From positions 536,818,971-536,882,970 of the forward strand of contig CM062297.1 of the NCBI GenBank assembly GCA_031216915.1: a DNA stretch of 64,000 nt, read 5' to 3'. Below, in pieces: positions 9,838 to 21,060 of this stretch. Origin of the DNA: Pictodentalium vernedei (lineage: Eukaryota > Mollusca > Scaphopoda > Dentaliida > Dentaliidae). Position numbers and translations under genes: made by a program. Under the pieces are notes generated by a model. It was given only the letters and a program-made list of their open reading frames with translations, did not search any database and was not told the origin of the DNA. Every line of letters begins with the position of its first letter. The first letter of the stretch is position 1.

Positions 9838-12515
9838 ATGAAAGTGTCAATGACACTGTAGCTCAACTTGTCAAGACATGTACATGTATAGTATGTGACA
9901 CAGCAATGACAAACATCTAGGTAATGACCTGATAACAAATGTACATATAAAGTATTATAACGGTCTGTACATAAATACTGGCCGTAGCCTGTAACAAATG
10001 TATAGGTAAAGTATTGTAAAGGTGGGTGACAGTCAGATGCTAAATAGAAAAGAAATCTTTGAGTCCCTGAGTGGGACTGACTGAACCCCAAAATATTTGT
10101 TCTCATAGCACAGTGATAACAAAGGCACCCCAAAACACACTCATTCCTGTCCCAAGGTGAAAACAAAGGTACCCAAGAAGTTTCGTGAAGATCAGTTCAT
10201 AAATACGAGCTGTATAGAAGTTGTGACAAAAAACTGATTGGACCTAATTTCGGTACAAAATGGCCACTGGCAGCCATCTTGAATTTTGGACTGCACTCAG
10301 AAACACTTGTTCTCGTCCCAAGGTGATAACAAAGGTACCCAAGAAGTTTCGTGAAGATCGGTTGATAAATACAGCCTCTAGCCCGAGCCGTATTGACATT
10401 CGCACTTACAGTGTATAAGTAGCACTAAATAAATCAAAATTCATCTAATTTGCATAATTTCTGCACAAGAACAAAACCCGTACAGTATGTGATGTATTCC
10501 ATTTTACTAAACATTCCTACAAAAATTTATTCAAATCAGAACTTTCATACAGAAGTTCTGTACAAAAGACTGATTGCACTAATTTTGGTACAAAATGGCT
10601 GCTGGTGGACATCTTGAATTTTGGACCACACCCAAAAACACTCGTTCTCATCCCACGATGATAACAAAGGTCCCCAAGAAGCTTCGTAAAGATCGGTTCA
10701 TAAATACGGCCTCTAGCCTGAGCTGTATAGAAGTTTTGTACAAAAAACTGATTAGACCTAATTTCGGTACGAAATGGCCACTGGCAGACATCTTGAATTT
10801 TGGACCTCACTCAGAAACACTCGTTCTCATCCCAAGGTGATAACAGAGGTACCCAATAAGTTTCGTGAAAATCAGTTGATAAATACAGCCTCTAGCCTGA
10901 GCCGCATTGACATGTGCACTTACTGTGTGTAAGCAGCACTGAAAAAATCAAAGTTCATCTAATTTGCATAATTTCTGCACGAGAAAAAAACCCGTATTAT
11001 ATGTGATGAATCCCATGGTACTAAACATTCACACAAAAAATTATTCAAGTCAGCACTTTCATATGGAAGTTCTGTGCAAAAATCTGATTGCACCTAATTT
11101 TGTACAAAATGGCTGCCATCGCCCATCATAAATTTCGGCCCGCACCCAAAAACACTCGTTCTCGTCCCACGGTGATACCAAAGGTACCCAAGAAGTTTCA
11201 TAAAGATCGGTTTATAAATACGGCCTCTAGCCTGAGCTGTATTGGCATTTGCACTTACAGTGTATAAGTAGCACTAAATAAATCAAAATTCATCTAATTT
11301 GCATAATTTCTGCACGAGAAAAAAAACCCTACTGTATGTGATGTATTCCATTTTACTAAACATTCCTGCAAAAATTTATTCGAATCAGAACTTTCATACA
11401 GAAGTTCTGTACAAAAGACTGATTGCACTAATTTTGGTACAAAATGGTTGCTGTTGGACATCTTGAATTTCGGACCACACCCAAAAACACTCGTTCTCAT
11501 CCCACGATGATAACAAAGGTCCCCAAGAAGTTTCATAAAGATCGGTTCATAAATTCGGCCTCTAGCCTGAGCCGTATAGAAGTTGTGTACAAAAAACTGA
11601 TTAGACCTAATTTCAGTACGAAATGGCCACTGGCAGCCATCTTGAATTTTGGACCTCACTCAGAAACACTCGTTCTCATCCCAAGGTGATAAAAGAGGTA
11701 CCCAATAAGTTTTGTGAAGATCGGTTGAAAAATACAGCCTCTAGCCCGAGCCGTATTGACATGTGCACTTACTGTGAGTAAGTAGCACCGAAAAAATGAA
11801 AGTGCATCTAATTTGCATAATTTCTGCACGAGAAAAAAACCTGTGTTATATGTGATGTATCAAATGGTACTAAACATTCACACAAAAAATTGTTCAAGTC
11901 AGCACTTCCATAGGGACGTTCTGTGCAAAAATCTGATTGCACCTAATTTTGTACAAAATGGCTGCCATCGGCCATCTTGAATTTCCGACCGCACCCAAAA
12001 ACACTCGTTCACGTCCCACGGTGTTACCAAAGGTACCCAAGAAGTTTCGTAAAGATCGGTTTATAAATACGGCCTCTAGCCCGAGCCGTATTGGCATTTG
12101 CACTTACAGTGCTGCAAGTAACACTAAATACATCAAAGTTAGTCTAATTTGCATAATTTACGTACGAGAAAAACCCCGTATTATATGTGATGTATCCCAT
12201 GGTACTAAACATTCATACAAAAAATTATTCAAATCAGAGCTTTCATATGGAATTTCTGTACAAAAAACAGATTTCTGCATCGTCGGTACAAAATGGCGGC
12301 TGGCGGCCAACTTGAATTTTGGATCGAACCCAAAAACACTCGTTCTCGTCCCACAGTCATAACAAAGGTACCCAAGAAGTTTCGTAAAGATCGGTTCATA
12401 AATACGCCCTCTAGCCCAAGCCGTATTGAATTGTTGATGGACAGACGACCAGACGGACGACGGACAACTGGCCATGGCATAAGCTCAAATTTGGCTTCGC
12501 CAAAGTTGAGCTAAA
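9838..12515 (+). mobile_element. Array element R1, copy 1, inserted in the DIRS A leader
   Basis: The head contains a small AGTGTCA/TGACACT hairpin and GTAGCTCAACTT. The body is a tandem array whose landmark (GGTACAAAATGGC) recurs with spacings of about 338, 176, 335, 338, 177, 335 and 336 bp, alternating long and short units. The tail has a GACGGAC-rich tract and a hairpin of AGCTCAA-TTTGGC against GCCAAA-TTGAGCT, ending AGCTAAAA. AATG stands at both edges. DIRS A sequence resumes at about 12,516. Open frames across the units (for example those reading RGRIYEPIFTKLL) are repeat translations. Confidence 0.8.
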
Positions 12516-12921
12516 AATGCGAATCATAAATAATTTTTTATAAAAATTATAAAGTTACAGCCCTGAACATCCAAAACCACCGTTGTTCACTTCCAACATC
12601 CTGCTACACTGTTGATTCCATGCAAACCATCATTGATTTGTGTCTGGCATCTTCAGGATTATAATTTAAAGCACATGTGTCAGTTGAGATGTTCACTGAC
12701 TAGGGCCAAACAAAAGAATGATGCTTGGAGCCAATTTCAGTGTCTTCCTGGTTACCATGAATGCACACTACAAAAGTATGGAGGACCAGATAGGACTTTC
12801 AATTTTTGGATGTGTATGCAAATTTTGGGGGTTGGAGGGGGTTCAAAATTTTGTGTTTGGCCCTGGATATTAATGAATTTGCACCAGCTAAGTCTGGGCC
12901 ATTGGTTCTTGTATAAAAATA
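12516..12921. repeat. DIRS A leader end and right inverted terminal repeat
   Basis: The leader box AAGTTACAGCCCTGAACA (about 12,552) is shared with B, C, D and E. The terminal repeat spans about 12,710-12,905 and ends in CTAAGTCTGGGCCATTGG and GTATAAAAATATG, the reverse complement of the second half of the ICR. Confidence 0.85.
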
Positions 12922-13639
12922 TGCATTATTATTTTGGGCAAAAAATAAAATGAGGCGAATAAGACTAAACCAAAAATTAATTAACCATGGCCTCATTCAC
13001 TAATTGAGAAGTCCTCAAAATCTTCGTTTTCACTGAAAACAAACTTTTCTGATACGTTCTTTCAAATATTTTTAGTGATTAAATAGTTGACACTTTCAAT
13101 TGTTCTTAGTTCTTTGAAAACTTGCTTTTCTCTTATCCAATCAAAGCAGTAACTACTCAGCATCAGAATATTACTTATCCTAATAGAGCTGCTTGTTCAA
13201 TGAAAGTTAACAAACAATTACTAACTGACATGCAATCAATTTCTAGTGTTACAACATAGATGATTTTTTAATTTCTGTCTGCTTTTTTAACAGTCCACAT
13301 TAAACACTAAAACTGATTCTTGGAAAATTTTCATGGAAGACTGAAGAAAGCACAAATGTTGTGCAGCAGTGAAGCCTGTGGGGTGTGGGGGGGGGGGCTC
13401 ACCCTAACCTCCACTTTTCCTGAAAATGTCAACCTTGTATACATTAATGCCTGAAATCCCTAAAATTGGTTCATGTACTCTAATCCTGATTTATTGGGAC
13501 ATTTACAGTCGTTATTTCTTCCCTTTCTGGGTAGGCCTACTTTTAAGCCTTCAAAAAGTTGCCAGTTCTCCAACTGGCATGAAACTCTCAACCCAGAATG
13601 AAGTGAAATGGGTTGTTAAATATTGCATTGGCAGTGAGA
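12922..13639. other. Unassigned stretch
   Basis: About 720 bp of AT-rich sequence with a G-run near 13,388-13,396. One 72-codon plus-strand open frame (13,426-13,644) has no recognised similarity. No repeat structure was identified. Confidence 0.5.
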
Positions 13640-15458
13640 AATGAAAGTGTCAATGACACTGTAGCTCAACTTGTCAAGACAAAGACATGTACATGTATAG
13701 TATGTGACACAGCAATGACAAACATCTAGGTAATGACCTGATAACAAAGGTACATATAAAGTATTGTAACGGTCTGTACATAAATACTGACCGTTGCCTG
13801 TAACAAATGTATAGGTAAAGTATTGTAAAGGTGGGTGACAGTCAGATGCTAAATTAGAAAAAAATCTTTAGAGTCCCTGAGTGGGCCTGACTGAACCCCA
13901 AAATATTTGTTCTCATAGCACAGTAATAACAAAGGCACCCCAAAACACACTCGTTCCTGTCCCAAGGTGAAAACAAAGGTACCCAAGAAGTTTTGTGAAG
14001 ATCAGTTCATAAATACGAGCTGTATAGAACTTGTGACAAAAAACTTATTGGACCTAATTTCGGTACAAAATGGCCACTGGCAGCCATCTTGAATTTTGGA
14101 CCGTACCCAGAAACACTCATTCTCGTCCCAAGGTGATAACAAAGGTACCCAAGAAGTTTTGTGAAGATCGGTTCATAAATACAGCCTCTACCCTGAGCCG
14201 TATTGACATGTGTGCTTACATTGTGTAAGTAGCACTGAACAAATCGAAGTTCATCTAATTTGCATAATTTCTGCACGAAAAAAAAAATTCCTTACAATAT
14301 GTGATGTATTCCATGTTACTAAACATTCATACAAAAATTTATTCAAATCAGAACTTTCATACAGAAGTTCTGTACAAAAGACTGATTGCACTAATTTTGG
14401 TAGAAAATGGCTGCTGGTGGCCATCTTGAACCACACCCCAAAACACTCGCTCTCATCCCACGGTGATAACAAAGGTACCCAAGAAGTTTCATAAAGATTG
14501 GTTCATAAATATGGTCTCTGGTCTGAGCTGTATAGAAGTTGTGTACAAAAAACTGATTAGACCTAATTTCGGTACAAAATGGCCACTGGCAGCCATCTTG
14601 AATTTTAGACCGCACCCAGAAACACTCGTTCTCGTCCCAAGGTGATAACAAAGGTACCCAAGACATTTCGTGAAGATCAGTTCATAAATACAGACTCTAG
14701 TCTGAGCCGTATTGACATGTGTACTTACTGTAAGTCGCACTGAAAAAATCAAAGTTCATCTAATTTGCATAATTTCTGCACGAGAAAAAAACCTATATTA
14801 TATGTGATGTATCCCATGGTACTAAACATTCACACAAAAAATTATTCAAATCAGCGTTTTCATATGGAAGTTCTGTGCAAAAATCTGATTGCACCTAATT
14901 TTGTACAAAATGGCTGCCATCGGCCATCTTGAATTTCGGACCGGACCCAAAAACACTCGTTCTCATCCCACGGTGATACCAAAGGTACCCAAGAAGTTTT
15001 GTAAAGATCGGTTCATAAATACGGCCTCTAGCCCGAGCCGTATTGGCATTTGCACTTACAGTGCTGAAAGTAACACCAAAAAACATCAAAATTAGTCCAA
15101 TTTGCACAATTCACGAGAAAAAAAAACGTATTATATGTGATGTATCCCATGGTACTAAACATTCATACAAAAAATTATTCAAATCAGAGCTTTCATATGG
15201 AAGTTCTGTACAAAAAACAGATTTCTCCATCGTCAGTACAAAATGGTGGCTGGCAGCCATCTTGAATTTCGGACCGCACCCAAAAACACTCGTTCTTGTC
15301 CCACGGTCATAACAAAGGTACCCAAGAAGTTTCGTAAAGATCGGTTCATAAATACGGCCTCTAGCCCGAGTCGTATCCAATTGTTGACGTACGGACAGAC
15401 GGACGATGTGCCATGACAAAAGCTCAAATTTGGCTTCGCCAAAGTAGAGCTAAAAATG
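13640..15458 (+). mobile_element. Array element R1, copy 2
   Basis: Same head, alternating long/short array (landmarks near 14,068, 14,404, 14,574, 14,906 and 15,238), GACGGACGA tract and terminal hairpin ending AGCTAAAA as copy 1, and again AATG at both edges. It is shorter than copy 1 by several array units. Confidence 0.8.
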
Positions 15459-16149
15459 TTGTACCCCCTCTCATCCAACTTTATTTCATCTGGCCTGGTC
15501 CTTGATGCACAGTTTGTTTCAATTAGTAGAAGTAAATTTAAACTTCTGTGTCATATTGTGACCCATGTCCTCATACATCTCATTAGGACAGGGGTCATAA
15601 AAAACCAAGATGTTTGCACTCATCTGATACCCCTGTGTGTTTGTGTATGGGGATGGGAATGAGAAGGGGCATTTGGGTTTGTCAGTTGGGTGAACAATTT
15701 TTTTTTATTTTGCATAATTTCAAAATCAGTCAAAGCACATTTTAATATGGGAAAAAAAGAAAGAAAACAATTCACCCAATGGAGCTCAGAACATCTACCC
15801 TTCCCATGGTTTCAACGGGTTGAAAGTTGTTTTTTTTGTGCATAAGTCACTATCACATTTTAAAGCAAAAGAAAAAAAAAATCACTCAATTAACCCCAAT
15901 CCCACCCACCATGTGAGGTCAACTGGTTTTAAAGAAACAAAAAAAATATCACCCACTGGTCACCTCCCCCCAGGGCCTCATGTGCCTAGTGGGCTCCATT
16001 TGAATAAACATTTAATCTTATCACCCACATATACATCTAATTAATGTGACAAGTGCCCCCCACCACTTGTGGGTAGAAATCATCAAAACAAACAAATAAT
16101 AAATTCTCCACAGGATTTTAAACGTAATACGTAATATGCATAACACCTT
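15459..16149. other. Unassigned stretch with T-rich and A-rich runs
   Basis: Repeated short phrases built on TCACCCA(C/A)TGG occur near 15,770, 15,890 and 15,950, possibly an eroded tandem repeat. No gene recognised. Confidence 0.4.
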
Positions 16150-16673
16150 GAACAAACTTTAAGCTAGGAGACACAGTAATACTATACAGAAAATATCAAA
16201 AGATTCTCTCTGAAGGATCTAAGGAAGATCTTTGAATAATGTAGGGAGCCCAAATATGAATTCAGGATGCAGTATAACAAATATTAAAAGATTCTGATTG
16301 GCGGATAAGAAAAAGATTTTTAAAGAATTTTCCTCACATTGCACCAAGTTAAAATTTGGGTGGCTGTATATGAATATGAATTTAGGATGTTGTATACCAA
16401 ATATCATAAGATGCTGACTGGTGGATATGAAGAAGAGTTTTAACTCCAGCAACACCCCCACCCCTCTCCCACCTTCCCAAGGATGCTGTATACAAAATAT
16501 CTCTCCTTTCAGGGCTCTAGACCAATTTGAACAAAACTACATTGTGAAGCTGAAGGGAGCATGTATCCCAAATTTGACACAATAGTTTTGGAAAAGTCAA
16601 ATTTGTTTACATTGGACAACAGATGGAAAGTGATCACTTAAGGTCCTATTGAGATTAGCTCTGGCGAGCTAAC
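16150..16673 (+). repeat. Eroded R4/R5-type array element
   Basis: Contains the R4/R5 phrases for 'ACCAAATATC...AGATTCTGACTGGTGGAT' and GAAGAAGA with AAAATTTGGG, spaced roughly 120-170 bp apart. It ends in TTAGCTCTGGCGAGCTAAC, a shortened version of the terminal hairpin. Confidence 0.6.
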
Positions 16674-17177
16674 AAATGAGAAAGATGGTTAAAAGAATGT
16701 ATTTTGACATTTCAATAACTGTAGGTAATAGTGTTTGGATTTGATAAGTCGTGCTTTAATCTTCAAATCATCTGGACGCTGAATATCAGACTTGTGAGTC
16801 ATGTATTGTTCAAGGGAACAGACAAAAAGATATTTTCTCAAATTTCTTCTGCTACCCTATCAATAGGTGCATCATTCATCACTGATGGGCTTGTATCTGC
16901 TGTCAGCTTTTCACTGTGTATAATTTCCATTTAAGGTAGGTGAATGACATTTAATGTTGATCTTCTTTTCTGGGGAAGACTGTGAAATACACACTGCAAA
17001 CCTAGAAATAAGCAAGCTGTCATTTGCAGAACAAGGTCCCCTGAGGGTGAATTTGCTGATGCTATCCCATACAGTGGGCCAATTTGTCCTCTGGTTACCT
17101 CTTTCTGTTTAGGCCCGAGACCGTGATTCAAACTGAAGTTCAAAGAGGGCAAATTTAGTGTACTGGATGTATGAAAA
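16674..17177. other. Low-repeat stretch, no confirmed gene
   Basis: About 500 bp that matches nothing else in the window. A 73-codon minus-strand frame (16,931-17,152) includes QIGPLYGIASANSPSGDLVL and is flanked by splice-like signals, but I recognise no family. It could be single-copy host DNA. Confidence 0.35.
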
Positions 17178-17314
17178 GTTAAAAAATTTATAGTAATTTA
17201 TATACTTTTATACTTACCAATGACCCAGACTTAGCTGGTGCTAACTCTTAAATTCTAGGGCCAAACACAAATTTTGCCCCCCAAATCCCCAAAATTTGCA
17301 TCAAAATCCAAAAA
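17178..17314 (-). mobile_element. DIRS E, outer left end (cut off from its body by 20 kb)
   Basis: The outermost 137 bp of a DIRS left terminal repeat. It ends in GCATCAAAATCCAAAA, and E resumes at 37,648 with ATAGATGTCCTATGTGG. Joined, these match exactly the reverse complement of E's own right terminal repeat across the break (about 46,060-46,085). The shared CTTAAATTCTAGGGCC variant also matches E's right end rather than B's or C's. Elements D, B and C lie in the gap. Confidence 0.85.
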
Positions 17315-17323
17315 GTTAAAAAA
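17315..17323 (-). mobile_element. DIRS D, first 9 bp of its left end
   Basis: GTTAAAAAA, the standard outermost bases of this family. The remainder of D's left end begins at 31,210 after element B. Short, so it is interpreted from the two flanking junctions. Confidence 0.65.
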
Positions 17324-17496
17324 GTTAAAAAATTTATAGTAATTTATATATTTTTTATACTTACCAATGACCCAGACATAGCTGGTGCTAACTCTTAAAA
17401 TATAGGGCCAAACACAAATTTTGCCCCCCAATCCCCAAAATTTGCATCTAAAACTAAAGAAAACATGTCCTGAAAGGCCCTCCACACTTCGCCCCT

Positions 17497-17512
17497 ACTG
17501 CGCATGCGCAGT
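17497..17512. promoter_or_regulatory. Palindrome ACTGCGCATGCGCAGT in the DIRS ITR
   Basis: Perfect 16-bp palindrome containing TGCGCATGCGCA, the consensus of NRF-1 (sea urchin P3A2) sites. Also at 19,311-19,326, 25,969-25,984, 31,047-31,062, 37,683-37,698 and 55,801-55,816; decayed forms lie in D and in the right end of E. Confidence 0.6.
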
Positions 17513-17625
17513 GTCAAGGACGTTCCGAAATTGGTGCCATTAATCATTCTAATAACCAGTGCCTGGTAAGCGCTATGTACTCAGCGGGGAGGCAAGAGTT
17601 CCCAACTCCTGGGAGGGCCATCCCC

Positions 17626-17707
17626 GTCTGGGTCATTGGTAAGTATAAAAAATATATAAATTACTATAAATTTTTTAACATTTTTATACTGTACCAATGA
17701 CCCAGAC
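17626..17707. promoter_or_regulatory. DIRS B ICR
   Basis: 82 bp: reverse complement of the left end up to GTTAAAAAAT, then reverse complement of the right end (ATTTTTATACTG...GACCCAGAC). Distance from the left end is 302 bp, identical in C. Confidence 0.9.
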
Positions 17708-18300
17708 ATAGCTGAATAGTAAAAAGGCTGGAGGGCCAAGGACATAGAGCAAAATGGAATACGCTCAATAAAATAAAATAGAGTCATCCCCTGTAGGGAA
17801 AAAGAAGTAATAGGCCTTACATGTATCTTTCTTATTTATGATAAATTAGAAAGATACAACACCTTCCAAAATTGAGCTTCATACATCCATGTACTCTATT
17901 AATATCCAATATAAGCTTATATTAATAATTTTTAAAGTAAGCCAATAAATAAAGTAAGTCTAGAGAATAGAGACTCTTATACTCCTAAAAGTGTCTGAGG
18001 ATTGCATAATCATGTCCGTTGACATATGCAATATTCAAAAGCTATACTTTAAAAACTAAGACTTGAATGAATTTTAAAAACCTAAACTTCTCACTAAACA
18101 ACCATCCCAATAACAGCTCAGAATTACTAACTCCGGAGGAGGTATCCCCTTGTTTTCATAGTAAAACAGGTGACCCAAGGGAACACCCTCCCCCCCCCCC
18201 CCCCTTTTTCTTGCCCTGGGTCAAATAGCCCAGAGCGAAGAGGGCAGCCGAACGGAGACACTGCCGAAACAGACAGCCTACCTAGCTATAGTAGCAACTG
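17708..18300 (-). other. DIRS B 3' non-coding region with hairpin and C-tract
   Basis: Hairpin at 18,141-18,187 with arms CCCCTTGTTTT and AAAACA plus CCAAGGG, followed by a C-run at 18,188-18,204. Compared with D and G, the arm pair TGCTTT/AAAGCA is replaced by TGTTTT/AAAACA, a paired change that keeps the stem. Confidence 0.7.
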
Positions 18301-19137
18301 TTAAGTGAATGACATTCTGAGCAGTAGATAATAGACCTAACAATAGAGGCCTCCAGAAATGGACTCGATATTTCTAAGATAAAATTCATGAATGTGGATG
18401 GCTGAGCGCAATGAGCGGCCTTCAAAAATCTATAATAGCGACACTATTAATGTAAGCCCAAGAAGTAGAAGAACTCTTACTTCATGAGCCGAAATCTTAA
18501 GCACAACTGCTAAGTCAATGATATACCATAAGCAGTACCGATAGTTAATAGAATCCATTAACAATAAAATGGAGCGTAACGTCCTTCTACTAGACATCAA
18601 AGACAGAAGAAGCTTACGCCCTTTGTAATAAACAGATATCTGTTTATAAATACATAAACTGTACCCGGAAAGAGTAAAGGCCTATGCCCATACGAAGACG
18701 GAAGGACCTTAAAATAATAGGTTCCGGATAAAAGGAGCCTAACTCTTATGCAACAATCCAACCTAAATAGTAACGGAAGTATTGATTCCGAAACTATGAA
18801 AGTGAAAATCATCCATCGATAGTGCATGAAACTCACTGACTCTACAGTAAAAGAGAAACCAACAGAATTACTGTCTAAAAGGTCAGAATTTGAAAACTAC
18901 TGTTTCCAGAGGCTCAAATGATTACTTAGCTAAATAAGAACCGAAGTTAAAATCCGTATAGGAATTTAATCTAAAGATTCTAAGTCTATTTATCAAAAAG
19001 TTACTAACTGACTTAGATAAAGAGACAAAAGACTCAATAGTAAACTATCGTAGAGTGCATAGGTATGAGGTAACATAAACCTATAACCTAAATAATAACA
19101 GGCTGCAGTAGATCTTGTGAAACAAGTATACTAAAAA
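18301..19137 (-). pseudogene. DIRS B tyrosine recombinase remnant, C-terminal part
   Basis: Heavily decayed recombinase catalytic region. A recognisable block is LPSSYGHRPLLFPG near 18,690, matching LPSSDGHRPLLCPV of D. Many stops and frameshifts; box I and box II cannot be read in one frame. Almost the same lesions occur in C (20,108-21,060). The missing N-terminal part is at 26,132-26,350. Confidence 0.75.
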
Positions 19138-19439
19138 GTTAAAAAATTTATAGTAATTTATATATTTTTTATACTTACCAATGACCCAGACATAGCTGGT
19201 GCTAACTCTTAAAATATAGGGCCAAACACAAATTTTGCCCCCCAATCCCCAAAATTTGCATCTAAAACTAAAGAAAACATGTCCTGAAAGGCCCTCCACA
19301 CCTCGCCCCCACTGCGCATGCGCAGTGTCCAGGACGTTCCGAAATTGGCGCCATTTATCATTCTAATAACCAGTGCCTGGTAAGCGCTATGTACTCAGCG
19401 GGGAGGCAAGAGTTCCCAACTCCTGGGAGGGCCATCCCC

Positions 19440-19521
19440 GTCTGGGTCATTGGTAAGTATAAAAAATATATAAATTACTATAAATTTTTTAACATTTTTA
19501 TACTGTACCAATGACCCAGAC
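19440..19521. promoter_or_regulatory. DIRS C ICR
   Basis: 82 bp, practically the same as B's: reverse complement of left end joined to reverse complement of right end. Confidence 0.9.
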
Positions 19522-20107
19522 ATAGCTGAATAGTAAAAAGGCTGGAGGGCCAAGGACATAGAGCAAAATGGAATACGCTCAATAAAATAAAATAGAGTCA
19601 TCCCCTGTAGGGAAAAGAAGTAATAGGCCTTACATGTATCTTTCTTATTTATGATAAATTAGAAAGATACAACACCTTCCAAAAATTGAGCTTCATACAT
19701 CCATGTACTCTATTAATATCCAATAATCCTTATACTAATAATTTTTAAAGTAAGCCAAAAATAAAGTAAGTCTAGAGAATAGAGACTCTTATACTCCTAA
19801 AAGTGTGTGAGAATTGCATAATCATGTCCGTTGACATATGCAATATTCAAAAGCTATACTTTAAAAACTAAGACTTGAATGAATTTTATAAACTTAAACT
19901 TCTCACTAAACAACCATCCCAATAACAGCTCAGAATTACTAACTCCGGAGGAGGTATCCCCTTGTTTTCATAGTAAAAACAGGTGACCCAAGGGAACACC
20001 CTCCCCCCCCCTTTTTCTTGCCCTGGGTCAAATAGCCCAGAGCGAAGAGGGCAGCCGAACGGAGACACTGCCGAAACAGACAGCCTACCTAGCTATAGTA
20101 GCAACTG
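19522..20107 (-). other. DIRS C 3' non-coding region with hairpin and C-tract
   Basis: Hairpin at 19,952-20,000 (arms CCCCTTGTTTT, AAAACA and CCAAGGG) followed by a run of nine C at 20,003-20,011. Otherwise featureless. Confidence 0.7.
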
Positions 20108-21060
20108 TTAAGTGAATGACATTCTGAGCAGTAGATAATAGACCTAACAATAGAGGCCTCCAGAAATGGACTCGATATTTCTGAGATAAAATTCATGAAT
20201 GGATGGCTGAGCGCAATGAGCAGCCTTCAAAAATCTATAATAGCAACACTATTAATGTAAGCCCAAGAAGTAGAAGAACTCTTACTTCAAGAGCCGAAAT
20301 CTTAAGCACAACTGCTAAGCCAATGATATACCATAAGCAGTACGCTAGTTAATAGAATCGATTAACAATAAAATGGAGCGTAACGTCCTTCTACTAGACA
20401 TCAAAGACAGAAGAAGCTTACGCCCTTGTAATAAACAGATATCTGTTTATAAATACATAAACTGTACCCGGAAAGAGTAAAGGCCTATGCCCATACGAAG
20501 ACGGAAGGACCTTAAAATAATAGGTTCCGGATAATAGGAGCCTAACTCTTATGCAACAATCCAACCTAAATAGTAACGGAAGTATTGATTCCGAAACTAT
20601 GAAAGTGAAAATCATCCATCGATAGTGCATGAAACTCACTGACTCTACAGTAAAAGAGAAACCAACAGAATTACTGTCTAAAAGGTCAGAATTTGAAAAC
20701 TACTGTTTCCAGAGGCTCAAATGATTACTTAGCTAAATAAGAACCGAAGTTAAAATCCGTATAGGAATTTAATCTAAAGATTCTAAGTCTATTTATCAAA
20801 AAGTTACTAACTGACTTAGATAAAGAGACAAAAGACTCAATTGTAAACTATCGTAGAGGGCATAGGTATGAGGTAACATAAACCTATAACCTAAATAACA
20901 ACAGGCTGCAGTAGATCTTGTGAAACAAGTATACTAAAAACTAGCAATGCGTAGTATGGAGGGATCAACCATATGAACATAATGATCCCTACACCACGAC
21001 GGAAGAGCCTCCACTTTAGTCGCATAGAATAGCGAAGAAGAGGATCTCCTATAGTAAGAA
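20108..21060 (-). pseudogene. DIRS C tyrosine recombinase remnant
   Basis: Same decayed recombinase as in B: LPSSYGHRPLLFPG near 20,500, N-terminal core-binding remnant around WCRDHYVHMVDPS near 20,960-21,000. Stops and frameshifts throughout. Because B and C share these lesions, they arose before C inserted in B. Confidence 0.75.

Larger units (their letters stand above)
1699..12921 (-). mobile_element. DIRS copy A (GGCCC-end family), full length with three later insertions
   Basis: A tyrosine-recombinase retrotransposon bounded by inverted terminal repeats. The left end starts at about 1,699 and the right end finishes near 12,921; the repeats match over roughly 190 bp (about 1,731-1,925 against 12,710-12,905). 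Gag, reverse transcriptase, RNase H, methyltransferase-like and recombinase remnants follow in the expected minus-strand order, and an ICR lies at 1,995-2,076. It is about 11.2 kb only because of inserted elements at 2,131-3,261, 4,255-4,945 and 9,838-12,515. The terminal box reads AATGGCCCAGAC, unlike AATGACCCAGAC in copies B, C, D, E, G and H; copy F shares the GGCCC form. All reading frames are disrupted. Confidence 0.9.
17324..19137 (-). mobile_element. DIRS B, 3' part (left segment)
   Basis: Left terminal repeat (17,362-17,551 matches 31,008-31,197 in inverted orientation), ICR, 3' non-coding region and the C-terminal recombinase remnant. It breaks off at 19,137, where complete element C begins, and resumes at 26,132 at the corresponding position. 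Total B length without C is about 6.9 kb. Confidence 0.88.

Noticed and set aside
1699..12921. LTR retrotransposon (Gypsy/Copia)
   Set aside because: Terminal repeats are inverted, there is an ICR, no protease or DDE integrase, and the element encodes a tyrosine recombinase.
9838..15458. Many 60-140 codon frames with shared phrases such as YEPIFTKLLG
   Set aside because: They appear once per array unit on both strands and change frame between copies, so they are repeat translations.
17178..17340. Local tandem duplication of the DIRS left end
   Set aside because: The first copy matches E's right terminal repeat and joins seamlessly to 37,648, so it is the outer end of E, not a duplication of B.
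17324..17700. A 370-bp MITE with 50-bp inverted ends
   Set aside because: The inverted halves are the DIRS left end and the first half of its ICR; the second half of the ICR and the matching right end show the DIRS structure instead.
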